From positions 27,155 through 91,154 of the forward strand of contig DHXR01000082.1 in the NCBI GenBank assembly GCA_002413785.1: a DNA stretch of 64,000 nucleotides. Reading direction: 5' to 3'. How positions within the stretch are numbered: the first letter of the stretch is position 1; every line of letters begins with the position of its first letter. This stretch comes from Mucilaginibacter sp. UBA5151. Lineage in GTDB: Bacteria > Bacteroidota > Bacteroidia > Sphingobacteriales > Sphingobacteriaceae. Positions 9,321 to 18,965 of this stretch are shown in pieces. A program made the position numbers and the translations under genes. Below the pieces are notes generated by a model, which worked only from the letters and a program-made list of their open reading frames with translations, ran no database searches and was not told where the DNA came from.

Positions 9321-9522
9321 GCGGATAAGGTATTTCAGCAATAAAGCCGGGCCGGTACAGCTACTATCCAATAATTTTGTGACCTGGATCATTATTTTTT
9401 CAACCATACCGGTAAGATTTTGATCTGAAAAAGTTTGAATTTTCCAAATAAAAGCGGTGTTTTTGATGTGCATATCTTTATAAAACAGCACTCCAAATGC
9501 TTTTTACCCTATATTTGTTGTA

Positions 9523-9690
9523 ATGGGTAAAATCTTCAGTATTTTAACTGGCGGCGGGAATGCAGGCGGATTATATTCTGCTAATTCTTTAATTCTGAAA
9601 ATTCTGATTCAGACAATTAGCCCTCAACCTGGCACCGGAATGCCGGGCAGGCAACAAAGGCGGAGTTATAGTGCTCCGCATGGAAGGCAA
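9523..9690. other. Intergenic stretch with degenerate repeat, no convincing gene
   Basis: Between the two divergent units (start codons at 9237 and 9937) there is about 700 bp. A plus-strand frame at 9523-9816 encodes 97 residues starting MGKIFSILTGGGNAGG. The first 14 residues vaguely recall a phosphofructokinase N-terminus, but the rest is low-complexity and crosses both a degenerate AT-rich repeat (9577-9620) and a terminator hairpin. I do not regard it as a gene. Confidence 0.4.
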
Positions 9691-9732
9691 ATCAAAAAAG
9701 TCGTTTCCTCAAAGGAAAGCGGCTTTTTTGAT
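9691..9732. terminator. Bidirectional hairpin terminator
   Basis: ATCAAAAAAG and CTTTTTTGAT close a stem that continues through TTTCCT/AGGAAA with one bulge and a 3-base loop. It has A-runs on one side and T-runs on the other, so it can work in both directions. It sits between the repeat-like debris and the trehalase promoter and may insulate that promoter from upstream reading. Confidence 0.6.
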
Positions 9733-9839
9733 TTTTGTCCATGGAGTTTAACCTTGGCAAAGATTAAATTATGTTTATATTATATTTTGAAAACTATTTT
9801 TTATAATGTTGATTAACAGGGTTTTATTATTATTTAAAG

Positions 9840-9900
9840 CGCTTTACTCTTAAATTTTCAGTAAACAAATAGGTAATACTCTACCTGATTTATTACTTTG
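9840..9900 (+). promoter_or_regulatory. Trehalase promoter with putative SusR-like operator
   Basis: The 41-bp segment 9840-9880 matches 13906-13946 upstream of susC at 34 of 41 positions. The best part is TTTTCAGTAAA-C/T-AAATAGGT. A -7-like box TTACTTTG follows at 9893-9900, 12 bases after the motif, exactly the spacing in the susC promoter. Transcription would start around 9907, about 30 bases before the trehalase ATG. Confidence 0.65.
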
Positions 9901-9936
9901 TTGTATAAGGCAAACTTAAAAAGCGAAGCAAATAAC

Positions 9937-11502
9937 ATGAAAAAAACACTGTTGGTACTATCGTTTGCAAGTGTTTTTAGTTTTGCACATTCGCAAATCC
10001 TTACGCCAAGGCAATTGTTTCCGGGGCTGTTCGAGGCCGTGCAGTTATCTGATATTTTTCCGGATAGTAAAACTTTTGTTGATGCTATGGCAAAAACAGA
10101 TCCCGCAATAATTATGAAGGCTTATAACGAACAAAAGGGCCAGCCGGGTTTTGATCTGAAAAAGTTTGTTTTTGAAAATTTTGCAATCCCCGGCGCGCAT
10201 AACGGAGGGTTTCAAAGTGATATTTCTGCCGGGATACTTAAACATATCGACACCTTGTGGCAGGTGCTTTACCGCCGCCATGATACGGTTTCCAAATACT
10301 CGTCACTATTGCCCTTGCCAAATGATTTTATTGTTCCGGGGGGTAGGTTCCGCGAAACCTATTACTGGGATTCGTACTTTACGATGCTGGGCCTGCAGGA
10401 AAGCCACAAAACAGCGATTATTCAAAACATGATAGGCAATTTTGCTTTCATGTTAGATAAATATGGTTTTATTCCTAACGGCACACGTACCTATTATTTA
10501 ACCAGGTCCCAGCCGCCATTTTTTTCGATGATGCTTGATTTATTGGCTAAAGATGATGGTGAAAAGGTGATGGTAAAATATCAGCCTGAGCTTTTAAAAG
10601 AGTATGCTTACTGGATGCAGGGGGCAGGGAAGTTAAAGCCGGGGCAGGCTTACCGTAATGTAGTGAAAATGCCCGGCGGGGAAATTCTGAACCGTTACTG
10701 GGATGAGTCGGATAAACCCCGGGAGGAGTCATTCAAAAAGGATTCGGATGCGGCTAAGCTAACCAAACAAAACCCAGCTGAATTTTACCGCAATATCCGG
10801 GCAGCAGCCGAATCGGGTTGGGATTTCAGCAGCCGCTGGATGGATACAACGGGCAAATTGGAAACCATTCGTACTACATTTATCATCCCGGTTGATTTGA
10901 ATTGTTTAATGTACCATCTTGAACTTTCAGTAGCGAAGTCGTATCAATTGCAGGGAAATGAAACCAAATACAAGTTGTATCTCACTAAAGCAATACTCCG
11001 CAAAAAGGCGATATTAAAATATAGCTGGAGCGAAAAAGACGGCTGGTTTATGGATTATGACTGGAAACTGAAACGGACTACGCCTGCTCAAACGCTTGCA
11101 GGCGCTTTCCCGCTGGAATTTAAAATTGCAGATAAAAGGCAGGCTGAAAAAGTGGCTTTAGCGTTAAAAACAAAATTCTTAAAGCCCGGCGGTTTAGTTA
11201 CAACCTTTAAACGGACGGGCCAGCAGTGGGATAGCCCTAATGCCTGGGCGCCCCTGCAATATATAGCAATTGACGGCCTAAATAACTACCATCAAAACAG
11301 CCTTGCCAGGTCCATCGCCATTAACTGGATACGGACCAATATCGACGTATTCAATAATACCGGGAAATTAATGGAAAAATACAATGTTTTAGATACAGGC
11401 TTAAAGGCTGGCGGCGGCGAATATCCATTACAGGATGGTTTTGGATGGACAAACGGGGTATTGCTTAACCTGCTTAACCATTATCATATTGACCAGTTGT
11501 AG
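9937..11502 (+). CDS. treA: Periplasmic alpha,alpha-trehalase, GH37
   Basis: This 521-aa inverting trehalase splits trehalose to two glucose units. The ATG at 9937 is preferred over an in-frame TTG at 9898 because it gives a clean signal peptide (MKKTLLVLSFASVFSFAHSQ), placing the enzyme in the periplasm. GH37 signature 1 is at residues 134-148 (PGGRFRETYYWDSY). The acid-containing segment ESGWDFSSRW, signature 2 QQWDSPNAWAP and the glycine-rich GGGEYPLQDGFGW near the C-terminus are all present. It shares a promoter motif with susC 4 kb downstream, which ties it to the sugar locus although a regulator gene and a hairpin element lie between. Confidence 0.95.
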   Translation: MKKTLLVLSFASVFSFAHSQILTPRQLFPGLFEAVQLSDIFPDSKTFVDAMAKTDPAIIMKAYNEQKGQPGFDLKKFVFENFAIPGAHNGGFQSDISAGILKHIDTLWQVLYRRHDTVSKYSSLLPLPNDFIVPGGRFRETYYWDSYFTMLGLQESHKTAIIQNMIGNFAFMLDKYGFIPNGTRTYYLTRSQPPFFSMMLDLLAKDDGEKVMVKYQPELLKEYAYWMQGAGKLKPGQAYRNVVKMPGGEILNRYWDESDKPREESFKKDSDAAKLTKQNPAEFYRNIRAAAESGWDFSSRWMDTTGKLETIRTTFIIPVDLNCLMYHLELSVAKSYQLQGNETKYKLYLTKAILRKKAILKYSWSEKDGWFMDYDWKLKRTTPAQTLAGAFPLEFKIADKRQAEKVALALKTKFLKPGGLVTTFKRTGQQWDSPNAWAPLQYIAIDGLNNYHQNSLARSIAINWIRTNIDVFNNTGKLMEKYNVLDTGLKAGGGEYPLQDGFGWTNGVLLNLLNHYHIDQL

Positions 11503-11517
11503 GCATAGCTTAGTCTC

Positions 11518-11931
11518 AAGTCGAAAGTCCTAAGTAAAGAAAAGGAGGCTCTATAACGCTTTGTATGGGTAAGCGTTTAATTATAGAGCCTTCGGCCCGA
11601 AATATTTTGTAGCAACGGGTTTTAACCCGTTGTTACATGAATTCAAATATTTGGAGTCCGCCAATGGGCGGACGATTCATATTAGCTTCCTATTTATATG
11701 GGTCGTCCGCCCATTGGCGGATCTTAATGTTTTCCTCCTTATCTTTTCAACGGATTAAAATCCGTTGCTATAATATTTATCGAGGCTACGCCTCTTCGGA
11801 ACCTTAGAAAAACACATTTTATCATCATCATAACAATGTCTTTTTTAAGATTCCAGATAGCTATCGGGATGAAATGCTCACCCATACAAAGCGTTATAGA
11901 GCCGAAAAGGACAAAATACGACTTTCGACTT
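11518..11931. repeat. Nested inverted-repeat element, about 410 bp
   Basis: The 578-bp gap 11503-12080 is mostly one foldable element. Outer arms AAGTCGAAAGT (11518-11528) and ACTTTCGACTT (11921-11931) enclose a perfect 24-bp inverted repeat (11547-11570 with 11880-11903, starting GGCTCTATAACGC). Inside are the palindromes CAACGGGTTTTAACCCGTTG and two copies of GTCCGCC-AATG-GGCGGAC-type sequence in opposite orientation. No protein is encoded. It resembles a MITE or structured intergenic repeat. Confidence 0.65.
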
Positions 11932-12080
11932 CCGACTAACGACTGTTGACTTAACACTACCTATCTAAATTACGGGCTTAGCATCTTATCATTATGGCAA
12001 TTTAAAATTGCTGTACAAAATCGCTTTTTAATATTACTTTAAAATATTAGCTTAGTCGTTCTTGATTAACCTATTTTGTT

Positions 12081-13706
12081 ATGAGAATTTTTATACCAAT
12101 CTTCCTGCTGGTACTTTTTAGCTATTCTGCATTTTCTTCAGGAAGAACGGATAGCCTTTTAAAAGTTTTGAAAACAGAGATATCCAGGAGGAAATTTTAT
12201 GACGATCAAAAGGAAGCCAGGATCAGAAAATTAAAAGACAGGCTTTCGCATACCTCTGTCAATGCACTTGAAGAACAGTTTGAAATATATAATAAACTAT
12301 ATGAAGAGTACAAAGTATATCAGTTTGGCCCGGCATACGTATATACATCAAAACTTGAAGTAATAAGCAAAAAACTTAATGATAAGCCCAAATATTATCA
12401 GAGCAAAATAAAACTCGGGTTTATTTTACTTTCAGCGGGGATGTTTAAGGAAAGTTTTGATTGTTTAAACCAAATTAATGCCCGCATCATTAGCGATAGC
12501 ACAAAAATTGAATACTATTCAATAAAAGCAAGGGCATATTCGGACCTTGCCGATTATAACAATGATATAAATTTCACCCCTCATGATAATGAATTAGCAA
12601 TAAAATATATTGATTCGGCCCTTATATTGTGTAAACCGGGTTCTTATGAACAGTACAGGCTCTTAGCCGACCGGCAAATTGCTACCGGCAATACAGACAT
12701 TCCTTCAATTTATCTCGTTCGATTGTTATTATATTATCCGCTTACCAACCATGAGCGTGCCATGGCGTCAACTGGATTAAGCAATTTTTATACCACCCCT
12801 GATCAGCTCGAAGAACGTATTTATTTATTGGAAGTAGGCGCCATCAATGATATCCGGTCATCGACAAAGGAAACCCTTGCCGCTTTTAAACTTGCGGAAC
12901 AGTTGTATTATAAGCTGGGAGATATTAATGATTCGTACATATTAATACAACATGCACAGGATGATGCCCAATATTACGGTGCGCGTTTAAGGAAAATAAA
13001 GATCGCTGCGGTATTACCAATAATTGCTGCGGCTAAAAATATCAGTACCGAGAATGAAGAAAGCCGGCTGCAAATTTATCTTTTATCCATTGTTGCTGTG
13101 TCATTGGTGATTATCCTAATTTCATTTATAGTATTCATTCAGTTAAAAAGGCTGAAAGTTAAGGAAGCTATAATTGGCGAGAAAAATGTTCAACTTGAAA
13201 AAATCAATGATAAACTTTCTGAGGATGCCCACATTAAGGAAGAATATATAGGTTACTTTTTCAATTTAATATCCGGTTACATTTTGAAACTTGAAAAGCT
13301 GAAAAGAAACGTTGAACGAAAAATAACGACAAAAAAATATGATGATCTGTTATTGTCAATAAATGAGATTAATATTAAGAAAGAAAGAGACTCCTTGTTC
13401 TACACATTCGACCATATTTTTCTCAAAATTTTCCCAAACTTTATTACTGTATTTAATTCCCTTTTAAAAAAGGAAGATCAAATATGGCCCAAAGACAATG
13501 AGGTGTTAAATACCGACCTGCGCATTTTTGCCCTGATGCGGCTGGGGATCAGTGATAATGAAACTATTGCCGCAATACTGGAATATTCGGTAAATACTAT
13601 TTACGTATATAAAATGCGTATAAAGGCCAAAGCGCTCATCCCTGGCGATGAATTTGATCATAAAATTATGGCTATAAAAGCAGTTGATGTACTTAGTAAA
13701 GCCTGA
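12081..13706 (+). CDS. SusR-like membrane-bound transcription regulator (TPR, TM, HTH)
   Basis: The 541-aa protein has a signal peptide (about residues 1-19), a helical TPR-like periplasmic sensor region, one transmembrane helix near 331-353 (IVAVSLVIILISFIVFI), a coiled coil, and a C-terminal winged or LuxR-like HTH near 476-520 (RLGISDNETIAAILEYSV). This architecture is that of SusR-type regulators of Bacteroidota polysaccharide loci (I associate it with DUF6377). It would sense a sugar in the periplasm and bind DNA from the membrane. It lies between trehalase and susC, whose promoters share a motif, so it is the obvious candidate to bind that motif. Confidence 0.85.
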   Translation: MRIFIPIFLLVLFSYSAFSSGRTDSLLKVLKTEISRRKFYDDQKEARIRKLKDRLSHTSVNALEEQFEIYNKLYEEYKVYQFGPAYVYTSKLEVISKKLNDKPKYYQSKIKLGFILLSAGMFKESFDCLNQINARIISDSTKIEYYSIKARAYSDLADYNNDINFTPHDNELAIKYIDSALILCKPGSYEQYRLLADRQIATGNTDIPSIYLVRLLLYYPLTNHERAMASTGLSNFYTTPDQLEERIYLLEVGAINDIRSSTKETLAAFKLAEQLYYKLGDINDSYILIQHAQDDAQYYGARLRKIKIAAVLPIIAAAKNISTENEESRLQIYLLSIVAVSLVIILISFIVFIQLKRLKVKEAIIGEKNVQLEKINDKLSEDAHIKEEYIGYFFNLISGYILKLEKLKRNVERKITTKKYDDLLLSINEINIKKERDSLFYTFDHIFLKIFPNFITVFNSLLKKEDQIWPKDNEVLNTDLRIFALMRLGISDNETIAAILEYSVNTIYVYKMRIKAKALIPGDEFDHKIMAIKAVDVLSKA

Positions 13707-13905
13707 CAATATTATTTATTGAAAAATAATAGCTGTCACTGAATTTTTATCTGTCCGAAATACAGGTCTATATTTCTCTCTTTAAGAAGTTTAACTATTT
13801 GTGTATTGTTAAATTAGTATCTGAAATGGTTAAACTAAGTTTATATTTTTTATAATGTTTGTTTTTTTAAATAACTGAATATCAATATTATAAAAATTAA
13901 AAAAT

Positions 13906-13966
13906 CACTTTTTTCTTATATTTTCAGTAAATAAATAGGTTATGCTGTTGTATCTTTTTTACTTTG
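13906..13966 (+). promoter_or_regulatory. susC promoter with putative SusR-like operator
   Basis: The segment 13906-13946 is the partner of the trehalase motif at 9840-9880 (24 of 27 identical in the core 13920-13946). The -7-like box TTACTTTG lies at 13959-13966, again 12 bases later. The predicted transcription start is near 13973. Confidence 0.65.
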
Positions 13967-14248
13967 AAAGGTATTAAGTTATCACCATTGGGTTTAAAAA
14001 GATTCTGACAAAGAAGACTGTTAAACCGGGGCTCCGATAAAATACTGTTAAACCAATTAATAATAAATTTTCCAAAAATGAATGAAAACAAGAGAGGGGG
14101 AATGCCGCCCTGATATTACGCAGCTATTTGTGGGAATTCAGGTGAAACAAGTCACAGTCGTTAACTAAAAATTAACTTACCGTTTCTTACCCAAACAGTA
14201 AAAATATTCAACAACCAATAAACCAATAAACCATTCAAACCAAGTTTT
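13967..14248 (+). promoter_or_regulatory. Long susC leader with a short upstream ORF
   Basis: About 275 bases separate the predicted start of transcription from the susC ATG. An 11-codon frame (14078-14113, ATG AAT GAA ... CCC TGA) lies in the middle, and short direct repeats of AACCAATAA precede the ATG. Long leaders with post-transcriptional control are known for some susC genes. I do not recognise a riboswitch here, and translation of the small frame is unproven. Confidence 0.3.
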
Positions 14249-17200
14249 ATGTATTTTAAAAATTTACTCAAAGTAAGTGGTTTTCTCCTATTAGTATGCT
14301 TTTTTGTGATACCGGCTATGGCCCAAAACAAATCAGTTTCTGGTAAGGTAACCGATTCAAAAGACGGTTCACCATTAATTGGTGCATCCGTTGTAGCGAA
14401 GGGCTCGTCAGTAGGCGCTATTACTGATATTAACGGTGCTTTTAAACTATCAGTACCGTCTTCAGCAACTACCCTTGTAATTAGTTATATAGGCTATGTA
14501 AGTAAAGAAGCAGCAATAACTTCTGAAACTATTAATATAACCTTAGATCCTACTAATAACTCACTTAATGAAGTGCTTGTGGTTGGTTACGGTACCGTGC
14601 GAAAAAAGGATGCAACTGGTGCGGTTGTTAAAGTTAATTCTGATGACTTTGTTCAGGGTGTAACCACTGACCCGTTACAGCAATTGCAGGGCAAAGCAGC
14701 AGGTGTGGTAGTTGCCACAACCGACGGCGACCCTAACAGTGCGTTGACCGTTCGTATCAGGGGTACTGTTTCGCTTACTGGTGGTAACGACCCTTTGTAT
14801 GTTATTGATGGTGTAGAAGGAGCTGATCCACGTGCACTGTCTCCAAATGACATAGAATCATTTGATATCTTGAAAGACGCCTCAGCTGCCGCCATTTATG
14901 GTTCACGTGCTGCCGGCGGTGTTATCATGATCACTACCAAAACAGGCAAGGCCGGCAAAACTCAGGTAACATTTAATACTTATGTTGCCTCTGAAAATGC
15001 GGAACATTTGATGGACTTTGCTAATGCAAGCCAATATTTATCAATGTACCAAAACTTTTACGGAACGGCTATGCCTTTATTCAACCCTGCTTCTCCGTCA
15101 ACTACAAGTAACCAGGGGGCTAACACAAATTGGTTTAAAACGTTATTACGTACAGGGCTTACCCATAATGAAAACCTTGCTGTTTCTGGTGGTACCGACA
15201 AAAGCCATTACAGGGCGTCAGTAACTTACACGGACCAGCAGGGTATAGCTTTGGCATCGGAAAGAAAAGACCTGAACGCTCGTTTTAACTTTGATCAGAA
15301 AGCGCTTGATGATAAGTTACTGATCACGATGAACTTGCAGGCAACGCATACTAATTCAGACTATACCGATAATAATGCATTTTCTGATGCGGCCTTTGTT
15401 CCATCTGTGGTTGGCGAATATGATCCGCTTCATCCGGGTCAATATCAATATATAAATAATACAGACGAAACAAACCCGGTTCCTCACCTCACCGATGTTA
15501 CCAATACAGGAGCTATTAATAAAATGAGTGGTAATTTACGGTTGGATTATACTTTGGCTAAAGGCTTAACTGTAAGTCCTTTTGCAAACGGATCTTTGGC
15601 TAACGCCAGTTATAACCTCTATTTGCCTCCTTCAAATTTATTGAGCGCAGTAACTGATCAGCTTGGGTATACACTTAATCAGACTACTGTTCCGGGCGAG
15701 CTTACTACTGATGGTGATGTTGATAAAAGTTCCTCTACAAACTATAGCCTTACCTATGGTATATATGCAAATTATAAAACAACCTTTGGAAAAAGCAGGT
15801 TAAATTTATTGGGTGGTTATGAAGGTAACCAGTTCAATAGCAAAGGTTTGAGGGTTGCAGCACATAATTTTAATGATATTACAAATTATCCTAATGAAAA
15901 TATCGGCGCGTCTAACCAGGTGACAACACAGGATATAGCATCTTTTGATCAGGGATTTACATTGCAATCTTATTTCGGGCGGTTTGAGTATAATTTTAAC
16001 GACAAATACTATTTAACCGGTAACGTAAGGTATGATTACTCAAACAAATTGGGTTTAAATAATCAATCAGAGGTTTTCCCTTCATTAGACGCTGCCTGGG
16101 TCGTTAGCAATGAAGACTTTTTGAAACAAACCACCTGGCTTACTTCCTTAAAATTAAGAGGCGGTTGGGGCAAGGTAGGTGACCAGAGCGCTATTTCAGC
16201 GTATGCTTCACAATTTTTATTCGGTTCAACTGGTAACCTTTATTATAATGGAGCTACCGGAAGCTGGCTGACAAGCAATTTTTCAATACAAAATCAAAAT
16301 AATAATTTGAAATGGGAATCTGTAACATCTATCGATGTTGCCGTTGACTTCAGCTTATTCCAGGGCCGTTTATCTGGTAGTGTTGATTATTACAACAAGA
16401 CAACCAACAATCTGTTAAATTACTACACAGTGCCAACAGGCGGTCAGTATTTTGTTGGAAGCATTTTGGCTAACGTAGGAACCATGACCAATAAAGGTTT
16501 TGAGTTCAGCTTAAACGGAACAGTTGTAAAGAGCAAGGATTTCTCATGGAATGCAGGCGTGAACCTTTCGCTTAACCGTAACAAGATCGTTAGCCTTTCC
16601 GGAGCACTTAATAATACGCAATTCAATGTTACACAATCTAACGTTGGTTCAACCGGTGGTTTAGGTATCAGTGGCGCGGTTTCTCAAATTGGTTACCTGA
16701 AAGTGGGTTATCCTATTGGAACTTTATTATTGCCAGAGTATGCAGGACAAAATTCGGCGGGAAAACAACTCTTTTACTATAATCACAATGGTACAAGAGA
16801 TACCACAAGCAACATTGGCTCGCTCAACATGGCTGATGATGGTACTGGCGACAGAAGGTTTTATACAACTGACCCTAAATTTACTTACGGTATCAGCAAC
16901 ACCTTTAAGTACAAGAATTTCGACATGGTTATCTTCCTTCGCGGTCAATACGGAAGCAAAGGCTTTAACCAAAATGATATGAACTTTACCAGTTTGCAAA
17001 AATTAGGTACATATGCTGTTTTGGCCAATGCAGCGCAAGACCATATTACCAGTTCATCTGAACCGTCTTCATTCTTTTTAGAAAGTACTTCATTCCTGAA
17101 GGTTCAAAATGCCACAATAGGATATAACTTTAAATTGGGTGACAATAAATATATTGATAAATTGCATGTATATATTGCTGGTAACAACCTGTATACCTTT

Positions 17201-17323
17201 ACCGGCTACAAAGGGATCGACCCTGAGTTAACAACTGCCGGCGGTCAAACTGGTATTGACATGGCAATTGCTTATCCACGGACCCGTGAATTATCATTAG
17301 GCGTTAATCTTACACTTAAATAA
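14249..17323 (+). CDS. susC: SusC/RagA-type TonB-dependent outer-membrane transporter
   Basis: This 1024-aa protein imports oligosaccharide across the outer membrane. A signal peptide ends near MAQNK, followed by a carboxypeptidase-like domain (SVSGKVTDSKDGSPLIGAS, about 28-105). The TonB-box/plug region (EVLVVGYGTVRKKDATGAV, later DPLYVIDGVEG near 190) and a long beta-barrel with a C-terminal aromatic-rich strand complete it. Length is usual for the family. It is followed 17 bases later by susD, and the two form the uptake complex. The promoter motif points to the SusR-like regulator. Confidence 0.96.
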   Translation: MYFKNLLKVSGFLLLVCFFVIPAMAQNKSVSGKVTDSKDGSPLIGASVVAKGSSVGAITDINGAFKLSVPSSATTLVISYIGYVSKEAAITSETINITLDPTNNSLNEVLVVGYGTVRKKDATGAVVKVNSDDFVQGVTTDPLQQLQGKAAGVVVATTDGDPNSALTVRIRGTVSLTGGNDPLYVIDGVEGADPRALSPNDIESFDILKDASAAAIYGSRAAGGVIMITTKTGKAGKTQVTFNTYVASENAEHLMDFANASQYLSMYQNFYGTAMPLFNPASPSTTSNQGANTNWFKTLLRTGLTHNENLAVSGGTDKSHYRASVTYTDQQGIALASERKDLNARFNFDQKALDDKLLITMNLQATHTNSDYTDNNAFSDAAFVPSVVGEYDPLHPGQYQYINNTDETNPVPHLTDVTNTGAINKMSGNLRLDYTLAKGLTVSPFANGSLANASYNLYLPPSNLLSAVTDQLGYTLNQTTVPGELTTDGDVDKSSSTNYSLTYGIYANYKTTFGKSRLNLLGGYEGNQFNSKGLRVAAHNFNDITNYPNENIGASNQVTTQDIASFDQGFTLQSYFGRFEYNFNDKYYLTGNVRYDYSNKLGLNNQSEVFPSLDAAWVVSNEDFLKQTTWLTSLKLRGGWGKVGDQSAISAYASQFLFGSTGNLYYNGATGSWLTSNFSIQNQNNNLKWESVTSIDVAVDFSLFQGRLSGSVDYYNKTTNNLLNYYTVPTGGQYFVGSILANVGTMTNKGFEFSLNGTVVKSKDFSWNAGVNLSLNRNKIVSLSGALNNTQFNVTQSNVGSTGGLGISGAVSQIGYLKVGYPIGTLLLPEYAGQNSAGKQLFYYNHNGTRDTTSNIGSLNMADDGTGDRRFYTTDPKFTYGISNTFKYKNFDMVIFLRGQYGSKGFNQNDMNFTSLQKLGTYAVLANAAQDHITSSSEPSSFFLESTSFLKVQNATIGYNFKLGDNKYIDKLHVYIAGNNLYTFTGYKGIDPELTTAGGQTGIDMAIAYPRTRELSLGVNLTLK

Positions 17324-17340
17324 CTATAAATTTTAGTATA

Positions 17341-18885
17341 ATGAAAAAGAAACAATTATTAATTACCACGGCAGTTCTTCTCGGGCTTAGCGTTTTTTCT
17401 TGCAAAAAGCAACTAGACCCTGCTGAAGATACCGTAGTTAAGTCTTCCGCTTCCGGAAGTACTTCATACCTTCAATCAATTGTATTAGGTACTTATACCC
17501 AACTGCAAGGTTTAACAGGGAATAGTGCCATGCTGCTTACGGCAGAAGAAACCGGGGATGCATTAATTGTTCCGGGCCGTATTGGCGGTGACTGGGCAGA
17601 TGGTGGTGTGTGGCAGCAATTATGGCTGCACCAATACCCAGCTTCACACGGTAATATTTCGGGCGCATGGGATAATGCTTATGGCACGATTGGAGCAATA
17701 AACATTACCATTAACCTTTTGCAGGGAATCCCTGCGACCCCGGCCACTGCTTATTCAATTGCTGAATTGAAAACTTTGAGGGACTATTTTTACTATTTAT
17801 TACTTACAAACTTTGGGAATGTACCACTTATTACATCTTCAAGTACAGATGCAAGTACAGTAACCAACCCGTCAGGTTCAAATGTTAGTGTTTTTAACTT
17901 TTTAATTAGTGAGTTAAAAGCAGATGCGCCACTATTAAGTTCCAAAACACCGGCGCAGGATGGAGGTCAATACGGCAGACTTAACAAATGGGGTGCGTAC
18001 TTTTTGTTAGCGAAATTGTATTTGAACCAAAATGTGATCACAGGCACCACTGACAACAGCGGCTACACCACTTGCTCGGCTTATTGTGATTCAATTATGA
18101 CTGCCGGTTATACTTTATCCGGTAACTTTTTGGATAACTTTTCGAGCAACAATATCGGTTCTCCTGAAAATATTTGGGTAATCCCGTATGACCACGTATA
18201 CGCGGGTGGTTTGCAAATTCAAATGATGACCATGCACTATAACCAGGCGGCAAAATATGGATGGGGAAGTACTGGTGGTCCATGGAACGGTTTCTGCGCG
18301 AATGCTGATTTTTACAAAACTTTTGACAATGTTGATGCCCGTAAAAAAGGATGGATGTCTGGTATTCAATATGCGTCTGATGGGGTAACTCCTTTAACAA
18401 CACGCGGAAGTGATAGTTCATTAGTTTTGAACTTCAGGCCACAGGTTTCAAATTTGTATACTGCTACAGAATATGACGGTGTGCGCCAGCAAAAATGGCA
18501 GCTTACCCCGGGTTCTGCGAGCCAGGATGCTGACTGGGCTTTGTTCCGTTACTCAGACGTGTTGCTAATGAAAGCTGAATGCCAGATGCGTTTAGGCAAT
18601 GCTGCGGCAGCATTAACCTATACTGCCCCGGTTAGGGCAAGGGCTGGCGTAGGTAACTTTACTTCCGGAGCATTCACGTTAGATTCATTATTGGCTGAAA
18701 GAGGCCGTGAATTTGTTTGGGAAGGCTGGAGAAGAGAAGATTTGATCCGTTTCGGCCATTTTGGTGATCCAAAACAGTTTAAACCTGCTGCTGACGCTGA
18801 TAAACATTGGGCATTATTCCCAATACCAACTGAAGCACATCAAAAGGATCCTAATTTGGTTCAAAACCCAGGCTATACCTGGTAG
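17341..18885 (+). CDS. susD: SusD/RagB-type surface glycan-binding lipoprotein
   Basis: This 514-aa protein has a lipoprotein signal (LLGLSVFSCKKQLDP, lipidated Cys near residue 21). The TPR-like helical fold typical of SusD shows segments such as KWGAYFLLAKLYLNQN and LLAERGREFVWEGWRREDLIRFG near the C-terminus. It caps the partner SusC barrel and captures sugar at the cell surface. A strong hairpin terminator directly follows it. Confidence 0.95.
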   Translation: MKKKQLLITTAVLLGLSVFSCKKQLDPAEDTVVKSSASGSTSYLQSIVLGTYTQLQGLTGNSAMLLTAEETGDALIVPGRIGGDWADGGVWQQLWLHQYPASHGNISGAWDNAYGTIGAINITINLLQGIPATPATAYSIAELKTLRDYFYYLLLTNFGNVPLITSSSTDASTVTNPSGSNVSVFNFLISELKADAPLLSSKTPAQDGGQYGRLNKWGAYFLLAKLYLNQNVITGTTDNSGYTTCSAYCDSIMTAGYTLSGNFLDNFSSNNIGSPENIWVIPYDHVYAGGLQIQMMTMHYNQAAKYGWGSTGGPWNGFCANADFYKTFDNVDARKKGWMSGIQYASDGVTPLTTRGSDSSLVLNFRPQVSNLYTATEYDGVRQQKWQLTPGSASQDADWALFRYSDVLLMKAECQMRLGNAAAALTYTAPVRARAGVGNFTSGAFTLDSLLAERGREFVWEGWRREDLIRFGHFGDPKQFKPAADADKHWALFPIPTEAHQKDPNLVQNPGYTW

Positions 18886-18907
18886 AATTAGTTGTCTTGA
18901 TATTTTT

Positions 18908-18943
18908 AATGGAGTAGTAATTTAATTACTACTCCATTTTTAG
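18908..18943 (+). terminator. Strong hairpin after susD, possible attenuator
   Basis: A 15-bp perfect stem AATGGAGTAGTAATT/AATTACTACTCCATT (18908-18922 with 18924-18938) with a one-base nominal loop is followed by TTTTTAG. It sits between susD and the next same-strand gene. It could reduce expression of the downstream genes relative to susCD, as seen with uneven stoichiometry in sus operons. Confidence 0.8.
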
Positions 18944-18965
18944 TTCTATATATTTGATGTTATAA

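Noticed and set aside
9523..9816. 97-codon plus-strand frame starting MGKIFSILTGGG
   Set aside because: Crosses a degenerate repeat and a terminator hairpin and shows no family beyond a weak 14-residue resemblance to phosphofructokinase starts.
13712..13731. ATTATTT/AAATAAT hairpin after the regulator gene
   Set aside because: A 7-bp AT-only stem without a T-tail is expected by chance in this AT-rich gap.
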